Positions 1-9,623 of a DNA stretch of 64,000 bases are shown piece by piece; within the stretch, counting starts at the first letter, position 1; each line of letters opens with the position of its first letter. The translations under genes were made by a program, and so were the position numbers. Under the pieces are notes generated by a model. It was not told where the DNA came from, searched no databases, and saw only the letters and a program-made list of their open reading frames with translations. The stretch is from Apricaphanius iberus. Its lineage: Eukaryota > Chordata > Actinopteri > Cyprinodontiformes > Aphaniidae. The stretch lies in NCBI GenBank assembly GCA_028564705.1, contig JAPXFQ010001340.1, positions 868,001 to 932,000 on the forward strand, given 5' to 3'.

Positions 1-734
1 CAGCAGCCCCTTGTGGATGACAAATGATATCCATGTGGAATTTTTGCAAGCAAAAGTGAATTAAATAAAATTGTTTGATTTGATTTGACATTAAACTTAA
101 CACAAACACAAATCCATACCATTGTTGTAAAAAGATGTAAATGCTTATTTTTTTGTATTTGATTACATTTACGATATCATACATAAACCTACTATGGTAC
201 ATACGTTATAAAGAGCATATTTCTTTACAAATCTAAGTAAACAAATAATGACAATTCAAAGGAAATGCTGCTATTGACTGCCAGATTACAGACTCTGTCC
301 CTGAAACAGACAGAACAAAACATGGGGCCAATGACAAAAAGAAGGTAGCAGCACAGTGCTGAAGTTGTGGATATTAAATTAGCTGGACTCATTAAGTAAG
401 TAAGTAATGTTTTTATAAAGCGCTTTAACGGAAAAAATCAAGTGCTGTATCTCTCTCTCTGGAGATTGGCCGTTTTACATAAAAATTTGTGTACTTGTGT
501 TCTTTAGTTGTCCTTTGGTCTATGTTATTGTCAGTGTTTGGTGGTGTTTGTTCATGCACCATCTTGGAGACGGCTGTGCACTAGAGTAGCATATCTGCCC
601 CGGCAGCTGTTGTTCCGTCGTTGCTTTTTTTTCATGTAACATCAGCAAATAAAACTGCCCCCTCGTGGTTGTGCTGTGTAAAAGACTCAAGTTGTGCAAC
701 AAAAGCTCTCTGTCCAGTGACTCGTTTCTTGGGT
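1..734. other. AT-rich intergenic stretch, no gene seen
   Basis: No supported coding region. Around 390-430 there is a TAAGTAAGTAATG stretch followed by 'tttataaagcgc', which resembles the 3' tail of fish LINE copies. The short open frames here have no recognisable domain. Confidence 0.5.
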
Positions 735-1160
735 GATGTCAAAGTACAGTTACAAACTACTGATCGGGCCCTTAATCTAGGTGTAATAATGGACTCACAG
801 CTGAACCTCCAGGGTCACATAAAGTCAGTAACAAGGTCAGCTTTCTACCACCTGAAGAACATTTCTAGGATTAAAGGATGATGACACAAAAGGAGCTTGA
901 AAAACTAATCCATACACTTATCTTTAGTCTGATTGATTTCTGCAACAGCGTCCTCACAGGTTTACCTAAAAAGTAAATCAGACAGGTGCTGCTGAGCCAG
1001 AATGCTCCTGGTCGTCTAGCTGGAATGTTTTATGTTTTATGTCACATATTATAAGTCTCTAATGATGTTTTTTTATGCTTTTATGCTGCTTTTATATGAT
1101 TTTATCCGCTATTGAGGTAAAGCACCTTGAGTTTCCTTGTTGAAAGTGTTTGAAACAAAT
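735..1160 (+). mobile_element. Rex1/Babar-like LINE fragment (end of reverse transcriptase and 3' tail)
   Basis: The + strand reads LNLGVIMDSQLNLQGHIKSV and then, after a frame break, an ELEKLIHTLIFSLIDFCNSV-like stretch. This is the typical C-terminal part of Rex1/Babar-type reverse transcriptases (family motif LGVxxDSxLxxxxHIKxV). The 3' part has the usual 'aaagcacctt...acaaataaa' tail near 1120-1160. Frameshifts and stops show that it is dead and 5' truncated. The family is assigned from remembered motifs; the subfamily is not resolved. Confidence 0.7.
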
Positions 1161-2466
1161 AAAGTTGCTTTGCTCCTTCAGTGTTCCACAGGACCAGAAC
1201 CCCATTTAGGTATTCCTAATTTACTGAACAGTTTGTAATCTGCTGTACAACATTTAGTTTTATTCTCACTTCAAGGAAAGGATGAGTTCTTGAATAAATA
1301 AAATTAGTATGATAAACTGGTTTTAATTCAAATAAAAACAACATGATGCGGGCTTTGGTCAGCAGATTCTTCAGAACATTATGACGTTCTTATGACGTCA
1401 CAGCGGTGCTGACAGCGGTTCTGATTCCGCAACCTTTGGCTTCAGTTTTGTTGGGATATTTTGTTCATTTTCTACTGTCAAATCTACTAAAATCAGGTAG
1501 GAAAACTGAATATAATGTGTTTTCCTTTCGAAAGGAAAACTGGAAAACGATCAAAACGAGTGTTTTGCAGATTGAAACACCTCAGAATATCTGAGTTTAA
1601 TCTATGAAGATAAAATAACTTTTTCAAAGTTTATTTGGAAGTTGTTTTAACTAAATGAAAAAGAAACAAATTGACCTGCTCCTTGTTTAGCATTAGTGGC
1701 TTGAAATAGTCATAAAAGGGAATAAAATGTTATTCTTTATCTTGCTATAGCCATATGTTGAACTAAATGTAGTTGCTGTATTGTATTGTAGGCTATCACA
1801 TTTACAAGGAGAGATTATGTGTTGAGATCTGCCACAGACATTAATATATTAACATTATACATGTAGATTAGCAAAGGAAAAGCAAATTTAAGTCTCATTT
1901 AAAGATGAATTTGTCTGGGTGTTTGTTGAGAAGCTCACACCTAAATAGAAAAAAATGGGTCAGGAAATGACTGTTTCCTGGTTTAACTTTCAATCATTCA
2001 GTCATTAGAATCAATGAACTGTATACTGGTAGTTGCTTGAAAAAAGTTTTAGGGTTTGATGAGATAAAAAAAAAAATATGGGATTACTCATTGTTACACT
2101 TTCTAAAATATAAACGTGTGTTTTGTAAAAACAAAAATGCTTGGGATGTAAATTGTACACAGGCTAGATGTAGACACAATCACCAAAAGGCTATTTATGG
2201 TTAACTGAGCACAGTTTTTTGAGGTTTTACCCATAAAAACCTTGTTTTTATTGTGATGGTCACGATGAACATCTAAACGCTGCGAGGATAAACTTTACAG
2301 GGAAGCTGCCTGGCCATCCGTCCATCTGGGATTGGGTCACGGGGGCAACTCACCCCCATATCAATTAAAATGTATTCTTTTTGCTGATAAACTCTACAAA
2401 TGAGTGTCTATTAGTGCTGTCTGCACGTCTGGTAAATTACTTTTCTTAGTATTTTAGCAAATTTTT
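1161..2466. other. AT-rich intergenic stretch, nothing recognised
   Basis: No supported gene. The 62-codon open frame at 1406-1594 has no recognisable domain and is treated as chance. Confidence 0.5.
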
Positions 2467-2477
2467 GTAAAAATATG

Positions 2478-2598
2478 CTGTGATGGACTGGCGACCTGTC
2501 CAGGGTGTACCCCGCCTCTCGCCCGTTGACAGCTGGAGATAGGCACCAGCACCCCCGCGACCCATTAAGGATTAAGCGGTTAAGAAAATGGATGGATA
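2478..2598 (+). mobile_element. 5'-truncated SINE (3' body plus GGAT tail)
   Basis: The stretch carries the 'gatggactggcgacctgtcc' body and ends in GGATTAAGCGGTTAAG followed by an ATGGATGG tail, as in the full-length copy at 6049-6414. It is flanked by an 11-bp direct repeat GTAAAAATATG at 2467-2477 and 2599-2609, which I read as the target-site duplication. The tRNA-like head is missing, so this is a 5'-truncated insertion. Confidence 0.85.
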
Positions 2599-2718
2599 GT
2601 AAAAATATGAATTTTCTACCAAAAACTGTCAGTGTTGCTCCCTCTTCAGGTTAAAACTCCACACTGTACCTGATTTTGAATCAGGTGTTGCTATTCGCAA
2701 TGCAGTGGCTGTCGTCAC

Positions 2719-3514
2719 TAAGGGTGGGTAGAGAACCCAAAAATTGAACTCAATCAAGAGTAGCAGTACTTCGACATGTTTTTAATCAAGTAAAAGTAAA
2801 AAGTACACTGTTAAAAAAAAATTGTTCTTCACTCTTAAAAAGTGGAACCTGAGGTTGCTAGGATAAGTTCATAAAAATTGTCAATATATAAATAGTTTTA
2901 CTGAACAATCAATAATTAAAACAAATTAAATTGAAAAATATCACAGAATTTCCACTAAATTTGTACAAATTTTGTGCCAGAACCAACTACTCAGGTGAGA
3001 GTATAGAGTAACATCTGATCTGATATGTTCAAAATTAGGAAAAAAATCTAAATCTATAACAATTAAATCAAATACAATTTTAAGCAGAAGAAATTTATTT
3101 TTTTAAACATTTTTCTTCGTTATAAAACAAGTACTTACAATAGGTAATGAATAAATACATCTTAGAAAAAGGTAAAAATTACTTCCAGTGACAATTTATG
3201 ATGTTTATTGTGTGTTTGCTTGACCACATAATGCAACAAAACCTCAACAGACAGAAAATTACATCAGAAAGCTTATGTAGAAACAGATCTATTTTAATAA
3301 ACTGTAGATCTGTGTCTAGTGCAGTTTTGGTTAAAATATTTTTCCTCTTCATTCAGTGTATATCCAGAAATTTTACTTAAGTAAGAGAAGCGATATGTCA
3401 TGATAATATTACTGAAGTAAAAGTAACAAGTACAGCCTTGCAAAACTACTCTTAAAAGTAATTTTTTCCCAAAAACTTACTCAAGTAAATGTAATTAGTA
3501 ACCACACACCTCTA
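2719..3514. mobile_element. Non-autonomous hAT-like element (MITE)
   Basis: The left end TAAGGGTGGGTAG and the reverse complement of the right end, TAGAGGTGTGTGG, form imperfect terminal inverted repeats. Flanks are GTCGTCAC (2711-2718) and GTTGTCAC (3515-3522), a 7/8 match as expected for an old 8-bp hAT duplication. The subterminal sequence is full of 'aagtaaaagtaa' motifs common in fish elements of this kind. No transposase frame is present. Confidence 0.7.
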
Positions 3515-3607
3515 GTTGTCACCCTGCCGCTGTGTAGTATAAAACAAGCTGAGTCTTGGCCAGTCCTCTGTAGGGAGTTAGAATAGCAAGCCCCCTGTTG
3601 CTTTATA

Positions 3608-3705
3608 TTTCACCTCAACTGGCTCCTCTCGATGTGGAGGAACAGTGGCTCTAACCTAAGATTCTCACCCCATCTCTAAGGAATCACCCAGACACCCTGT
3701 GGGGG
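3608..3705 (-). mobile_element. Short fragment of the APE-type LINE found at 41 and 58 kb
   Basis: About 95 bp match the LINE at about 58196-58300 in the same orientation. They share 'cctcaactggctcctctcga', the following 'tgtggagga' and 'ctcaccc-atctctaagg', with many substitutions. It is an old internal remnant with no tail or duplication seen. Confidence 0.7.
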
Positions 3706-4267
3706 ACGATCATGAACGAAATCAGGACTTGACTCTTAGACCACACAGCACTAGAGTTCTCCGTCCCTGTCTGAGTTACCTTTGTTATAAAAACTGTCAG
3801 AATTGACCGTTTCAAATTAGTTTTTTAAAGCTTGAATCAATTAAGAGGAATAAACAATGATCAGCCCTTAAAATGTATAATCATGAGAACCATAACTGCT
3901 TTAGGTGGATGTTCATCTCATGTTTGCTTTGACTTACTGGCACAACAAGCTAAAGCATTCAGTAAAATGAAAACACAATACTCATATGGCACATTGGAAA
4001 ACTAAATATGACAATCGCTTTAGATCTCTAATTTTTTTTAAACTTTAATCTATAACGTCTCTGACTATAGAGTAAAACACACACAGCTAAAAATCTAATG
4101 GTTTAACTTTTCGTTGATGACATAATTCTGTATTTTAGGGTTGATTTTGCTGATTAAGGAGATCCAACTTCTCTGTGAAAGACCTCCAGGAGGACAAAAC
4201 TTAAACTGGTCGTTTTCACTGTTGATTTAATTCAAAGTAGTCTACCAGATTGTCTCATATTTGTTTG
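3706..4267. other. Upstream flank of the UBA gene, no other feature recognised
   Basis: AT-rich sequence leading into the start codon at 4268. An in-frame TAG lies 30 bases before that ATG, which supports the start. No clear TATA box or CpG-rich promoter is visible. A non-coding first exon cannot be excluded. Confidence 0.4.
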
Positions 4268-5013
4268 ATGGCCTCATTGAGACCCACGGACACTTTGGCA
4301 AAAGCCAACCAGCTGGTAGGGGCGATGATGAGCATCCGTTTAATGGTGAGGAAACTGGATAATGTCAGTTTAAAACCATTTATTAACATGGTCTACTATT
4401 TCTGTTGTTGCTGGTGATCATAAATCAGCTTTGTTCTCTTATAGGATGCCAACCAACCTTCTGGTGTCTCTGGAAAGAACTATGACCCTTTAGATATCTC
4501 ACAACGGTAGGAAAGACACTCAAGAAAAAAATGAAAACCCTTTCCTTATCAGTTTATCTGATTATTTCTATATTTTTTAAGGATTAAACAGTTGAAAATG
4601 TCTGAAAACAAGACATTATTAGTTTTTTCCTCTGTTCTGTGACCAGGACCTTTCCAGAGAACTCCATGATCATCCGGGAAGCGCTGAGGATGGACCTGCC
4701 TCGGCACCTGGTCCTCAGGAGCGTCCAGAAACGGTTCCAAACCATCGGTTCAAATTACAACGACCTGAAGGAGCTGGTAGCGGACCTGTTCGAACAGGAC
4801 GGGCTCCGTCTTTCGTCGCTGAACCAGGAGGTCCCCATGGAGACGAACCAGCTGGAGGATGCCATGATGATGAACAGCCCCGTGGTGAAGAAGGCCCTCC
4901 GAATGGGTGCGCCCCCTCACCTCCTCAAACCGGTCCTTCGGGCCAAAATATTGAGCAGTGGCGCCCCCCACACTGACGTCAGTGAACTACTGGCAGACGT
5001 GAATAAGAGTTAG
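4268..5013 (+). CDS. Small protein with two cIAP-like UBA domains, no BIR or RING
   Basis: I build three exons, 4268-4345, 4445-4506 and 4647-5013. All have GT/AG sites, frames fit across both junctions, and they give 168 residues plus stop; AATAAA lies at 5034. Residues about 50-100 (ENSMIIREALRM... to ...LKELVADLF) and about 118-166 (EDAMMMNSPVVKKALRMG... to ...VSELLADV) are two UBA-like modules. The second resembles the segment of cIAP1/2 (BIRC2/3) that reads EDAxMMNxPVVKxALxMG. IAP UBA domains bind ubiquitin chains, classically through an MGF loop; here the loops read MDL and MGA, so binding may be altered. No BIR, CARD, RING, signal peptide or membrane segment is encoded in these exons. 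I infer a stand-alone ubiquitin-binding modulator or a degenerate IAP-derived gene. The exon structure is good; the function is unknown. A longer upstream transcript remains possible. Confidence 0.65.
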
Positions 5014-6033
5014 ATCAAAACCACTAATTCATCAATAAAAGCTCATGTACTTTACGTTGTTGGTTGGTGATGGTGTCCGAGTGAAGGAATTGGGTTAAAA
5101 GATGAAAATTTGGCATTTTAGAAGTGGCAAGATTATAAACTGAAGAGTGTAACGTTTGGTCACATGCAGGGCCGGCCTAGAGTCTTATGGGGCCTTAAAG
5201 ATTTTGCCCGTCTGTTAAGACTACTACCCAAATTAAAAGTGAAATTAATTAACCAAATTAATTTTATTTATGTATTTATTTGTATAATTCACATTTTTCT
5301 AAATCAAAAGGTACAGTATATACAATTTATACCTTTAAATATATTTAATTTAAATATTTTGGCAAAATTTGTACATTCGTTTAAATTAAAATAAAATTTT
5401 CATTTAAAAAATTGTTAATAAAATGATTGGTCACAAAAAAAGTTGCCTAGTTACCACACACAAATTTAACCAGTGGAAAATTTTTAAATAATCTACATCA
5501 AAGCAAAAATAAATCCTATTGAGTATGTAATCGGACAAAAACATTTTAAATAAAAGGATGAGAAAGATTCCGTCATATTTTATGGAGGTTTAATACAGAC
5601 TTGTTTGATCAGGCAAGGAGGTTACAGTAGTACAGAGTATTTGCAACAGCTGACCTGCTTCCCAACAACTGACACAGACTTTTGTAGATTCAGACAACCT
5701 TATTATTATCAACATCATATCTGCAAACATTTCTTCGGGGTGGCCGCACCAGACTCTGAGGTGTCTTCGTCTGATAGGGCAGACACAATCTAATAAAACG
5801 TCAGGATGTCCAGTGAACCCAGGGTCGTTTCCATGGCAATACAGGACGTAGGAATCCTAATATCAGTTCAGTTGACCTAACCTAATATTATGCAGTGCCA
5901 CACAATCAGATTAAATGAGTATGTCATGAAGAAATGGCACACAGTACTCTCAGTATGTAAGAACACACAGAACAGATCATTCTTAATATGAAGTTTCCCA
6001 TAACAGAGTAACATTCACATTTTTAACATCTAT
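5014..6033. other. 3' flank of the UBA gene and AT-rich intergenic DNA
   Basis: AATAAA at 5034-5039 is the likely poly(A) signal of the gene ending at 5013. The rest is AT-rich. The 60-80 codon open frames (5164-5394, 5605-5793) show no domain. Confidence 0.5.
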
Positions 6034-6048
6034 TGTCTATCTATTGCA

Positions 6049-6414
6049 GGGCTGCACGGTGGCGCAGTGGTTAGCGCTGTTGCCTTGCAGCAAGAAGGTC
6101 GTGGGTTCGTATCCCGGCCTTTCTGCATGGAGTTTGCATGTTCTCCCCGTGCATGCGTGGGTTCTCTCCGGGTACTCCGGCTTCCTCCCACAGTCCAAAA
6201 ACATGCATGATAGGTGAATTGATCATTCTAAAATTGTCCGTAGGAATGAATGTGAGTGTGAATGGTTGTCTGTCTCTCTGTGTTGGCCCTGCAACAGACT
6301 GGCGTCCTGTTCAGGGTGTACCCTGCCTAACGCCTGATAATTGCTGGGATAGGCTCCAGCTGCCCCGTGACCCTGAATTGGATAAGCGGTTAAGAAGATG
6401 GATGGATGGATGGA
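6049..6414 (+). mobile_element. Full-length tRNA-headed SINE with 15-bp target duplication
   Basis: The head reads TGGCGCAGTGGTTAGC (A-box-like) and GGGTTCGTATCCC (B-box-like), the internal RNA polymerase III promoter pattern of tRNA-derived SINEs. The body follows, then GGATAAGCGGTTAAGAAG and four GGAT-type repeats. Identical 15-bp flanks TGTCTATCTATTGCA at 6034-6048 and 6415-6429 define the insertion exactly. It has no protein. The tail resembles that of the LINE at 57929-61287, the likely mobilising partner. Confidence 0.9.
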
Positions 6415-6429
6415 TGTCTATCTATTGCA

Positions 6430-7224
6430 TCTCAAAGTGCTTTACAGAATAGAATTAAAACACATCCCCACCCCCCACCCCGCCCCCATGCACACACACA
6501 CTTAAAAGTAACATTGAACAAGTACATTAGGCTGAATACAGATGAGCCACGCCAGGTAATTACATAAATGTACTATTACATTATAGCCACGTTATAGTCA
6601 GTTTCACCAAGATCAGGGGTGTTAAACTCATTTTCAATTTTGGCCACATTAAAATAATGAATGATGAAAACAAATTTTTAACAAACTACTAAAATATTAA
6701 TAAATATCTGTCTCAACGAGGACATCTTTAAGTTTGAGAATTACTTCTTAAAATTAAATGATACTGAACATCTTTTCACAATGATATGATTTAGGACTAA
6801 TCAAACAAACACTGATTTGAGTGATAAAATAGATTTTATTTGAACATAAATAAAACTTAAAGGTTCTGTTTATGGGATCCTCAAGAGTTTAGAGGGCCGC
6901 ATAAATGGCTATCCAAGAATGGATCCAAGAATGCCAGGATTTCCCGCAAGAATTAAGAAACATTTAAGGTCACAAAAATAAGGACTTTTTGTTTGAATTT
7001 AAATTAGACAGTTTATTTTCAGAATACTAACATTTAACTGGGTCATGATTGAAATCAATGACACGATGAGGAAGTCTCAAGTTCATCTGGACATGACCCT
7101 CCTATCTGAGCTTTCCGAGCTACTGACCTAAATCTGCTGCAGACGCTTCGCCTTTCACAGACATGATGCTGATAAGGATAAAGTTAAAGAACTGAATTCT
7201 TTGGAGAAACCAACAAAACAAAGA
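6430..7224. other. AT-rich intergenic DNA, no gene seen
   Basis: Starts with a short C-rich and CA-rich patch (6465-6500). No supported coding region or RNA gene. Confidence 0.5.
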
Positions 7225-7684
7225 AAGAAATTTCTGTTGCCAATGGTCTTCCATACAGGATATTTCCTAAACTGTCGCAACACACAAAATCATTAAATTT
7301 TGAAATGTAATGTTTAATGTATCTGTTTTAGGTGAGGCAGAGGAAACAGTCGCAATGCCACAACTTTAGTTGCAGAACCAGTTTATGTCCATCATGCAGA
7401 GCAAGGTGCAGATAAACTCGTATTTATCTGTGCTGTTTGCCTCCATTGTTTGTTAGAAAGTAAAATGTCTCAAATTCCTTAAAAATGGTTTACTGTCTGA
7501 TTTTAGATATAAGATTAAATTACTCTAATTAAAGCACAGAACTTTTAATCTCTAGTTTATGCAACAGATTATTGATGTCATTTTTGTGATTAACTGATTG
7601 AGTGTATTTATTTCCTCTTAGAACTATTACATATTAAATTATATCTTGCCAATTTAAAAACATTATTGTTGTATTCTAACCGAA
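7225..7684. repeat. Dispersed repeat, copy 1 (partner at 15775-16300)
   Basis: Shares long stretches with 15775-16300 in the same orientation, including 'caggatatttcctaaac', 'gtttaatgtatctgtt', 'gaggaaacagtcg' and 'catgcagagcaaggtgcag', then matching AT-rich sequence up to 'gttgtattc'. The family is not recognised. Both copies run into a Tc1-like terminus (7685; 16290), so the pair may be one composite repeat. Confidence 0.65.
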
Positions 7685-7925
7685 TACTGTGGGCCAAAAA
7701 AGTATTTGGCAGCCACCGATTGTGTAAGTTGTCGCACTTAAAAAGATGAGAGGTTTGTAATTTTCTTCATACAGACAGAAAGTAAAAATTAAAAACAAAA
7801 TCAGGAAATCACATTGTATGATTTTTTTAAATATGATATAATGGTACAGAGAATAAGTATTTGGTCAATAAAAGTTTCCCTCAAAACTTTGTAACAAAAC
7901 GTTTCCTGTAGGTCTTCATTGGGTT
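7685..7925 (+). mobile_element. Terminal fragment of a Tc1-like transposon
   Basis: Starts with 'actgtgggccaaaaaagtat' and continues with 'agccaccgattgtg', 'aaaaagatgagagg' and 'gaataagtatttggtca'. This is the usual order of terminal and subterminal sequence in a common fish Tc1-like family. No transposase follows. Confidence 0.65.
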
Positions 7926-8214
7926 TTCACACACTGTAGGTGCTAATTTGGTAGATGATACAACATATTGTGATATATCATGCTACTATGAGTAAGACTG
8001 TATGTTGTGATTTTTGCAACTGAATTTAAATTTAGAAAATATGTCACAACATTTTAAAAACTCCAACCTGTTTTATCACTGGATCTAGTTGATCCACTGG
8101 AACAAAGAAGTGGAAATATAGACATCGATACTTTGCTATTGATTATCGATGCCATATCATGACTTAACTTATCGCAATATATTAGCAAATAAATATTTTC
8201 TTATATCGCTAGTT

Positions 8215-8760
8215 TAAACCGCACACTTTCTTGGTAAAAAAAAAATGTTTTTAAACACTAGCGGGTCGTGGTTGGCTAGACAACGATGACGTCGGGCGAC
8301 GTCACTACAGTAAGACGCTCTGATTGGTTGGCACCCTGCGTCAGGAGCGGTAGCTGTAGCTGGGCTGTTGGTGGTGTGGATTCGCCCAGGGTGGCGGTGG
8401 CATGTGTCCTCCGTCTTACGGCTGCAGGTCCCTCCTGCTTTGCGGCGGTGGCAGTGGGGAAATCTTTTCAGCCGATTCCTGGTCAGGGCCCTACTGGGTG
8501 GGCCGGGTGCCCGGGTTCCCGTGACCTCCGGGTCCTGGGCCAGGCCCGCCCTGGCGTAGCTGGTTACCAGCGGAGCCTGTGGGCTCGTCCCTGCGACCTC
8601 CCGCGCCCCAGCATTGCGGCTGCTGGGTGTCCCCTGGTGCTTCCGTTTGTTCCTCTCTTGGTGGGCGGTCGGCCCGTCGTTGGTCCACCTGCGGCTCCTG
8701 GACTCCGGGGAGCTCTGGACGTGGAACAAAAATTAGGCGCTGGTATTTTCCCCACTACAT
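8215..8760. other. GC-rich island of unknown nature with paired CRE-like sites
   Basis: This is a sharp GC-rich block in AT-rich surroundings. Near its left edge are TGACGTC (8287) and GACGTCA (8298), CRE/ATF-like half-palindromes, and an inverted CCAAT motif (GATTGG, about 8321). Open frames exist on both strands over the same bases, as expected from GC content, and none shows a domain. It could be a CpG-island promoter or a captured GC-rich repeat. I cannot tell which; the nearest downstream gene is the kinase at 9624. Confidence 0.35.
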
Positions 8761-8909
8761 TATCAAGGGACACTACATAGAACCCTACAAATTTTGAAGC
8801 GACTCTCTCTTACTGTACTCTTATACTACAAAGGATAATCATATTCTGTGATAGTTAACAAATAAAAAATGCAAATGAACTCAAAAACCAAAATTGACAG
8901 CTATAGATA

Positions 8910-8960
8910 TCAATCAATCCATCAATCATTTTAATCAATCAATCAATCAATCAATCAATC
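8910..8960. repeat. ATCA/AATC microsatellite
   Basis: Imperfect then perfect AATC-type tetranucleotide repeat, about 12 units. Confidence 0.85.
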
Positions 8961-9076
8961 ACAACACAGGTTATGTCATGACAAAAGAGGACTGGGAGGT
9001 TTTCTTGTGTTCTTTGTTTGCCTCCCTATCTTGGATCGCCAGTTCACACTCCTACCCTCCTGTTTCTCTTCTTCAT

Positions 9077-9192
9077 CATCCATCCATCCATCCATCCATT
9101 TTTTTAACCGCTTAATCCTTAATGGGTGCCTATCTCCAGCCGTCAACGGGCGAGAGGCGGGGTACACCCTGGAAAGCTGCCAGTCCATCACA
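9077..9192 (-). mobile_element. 5'-truncated SINE, reverse orientation
   Basis: Read on the minus strand it gives 'gatggactggcag', 'gtgtaccccgcctctcgccc', 'ggattaagcggtt' and an ATGGATGG tail, matching the 3' half of the SINE at 2478-2598. The head is absent. Confidence 0.8.
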
Positions 9193-9209
9193 ACTTCTTC
9201 ATCTTCTCT

Positions 9210-9335
9210 CTTTCAATTCACTTTTATTTATATAGCGCCAATTCACAAGTATCATCTAAAGGCACTTTACAACAAAAGTAATTTCAAACACAGTTTAGGC
9301 TCACACCGGGAACTCCGGCTTTTACCTTATAATTA
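9210..9335 (-). mobile_element. 3' tail fragment of a LINE-like repeat
   Basis: 'ttcaattcacttttatttat' then 'atagcgccaattcac' and 'aaggcactttacaa' match the repeat nested in the LINE at 34230-34904. It is a short truncated copy next to the SINE fragment. Confidence 0.6.
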
Positions 9336-9422
9336 AAAAGAGAATGAGTGAATATCTACCAAATATCCAAAATGTAACAAGAGAATTGACATTTCTGATT
9401 AAAGATTGAAAATCAGATCAAA

Positions 9423-9538
9423 ATTCTCCTTCTATGACATCAGCGAACTAAAAGAATACATCAAAGTCCTTCTATGACATCAGCAAACTAAAAGAATACA
9501 TCAAAGTCCTTCTATGACATCACCAAACTAAAACTTCT
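9423..9538. repeat. 40-bp tandem repeat, about 2.8 units, upstream of the kinase
   Basis: The unit contains 'ccttctatgacatcagc' and 'aaactaaaagaatacatcaa' and repeats with one or two changes per copy. The 40-bp period is not a multiple of three, so it is not a protein repeat. It ends about 90 bases before the kinase start codon and may lie in its 5' leader. Confidence 0.85.
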
Positions 9539-9623
9539 ACCCTGGAACTTAAACTGGTATTTGGACCGCAGAGGATTGCAAGCATTGTTCACAGACGAGT
9601 TTGAGAATTTTCAATTCGTAAAA

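Noticed and set aside
6050..6125. tRNA-like A and B boxes at the SINE head (also near 12500)
   Set aside because: The sequence between and around the boxes does not fold as a tRNA cloverleaf, and it is bounded by SINE sequence and a target duplication.
8214..8797. Several overlapping open frames on both strands of the GC-rich block
   Set aside because: High GC removes stop codons by chance; frames overlap on both strands, have no domain, and show Pro/Arg/Ser-rich sequence typical of non-coding GC-rich DNA.
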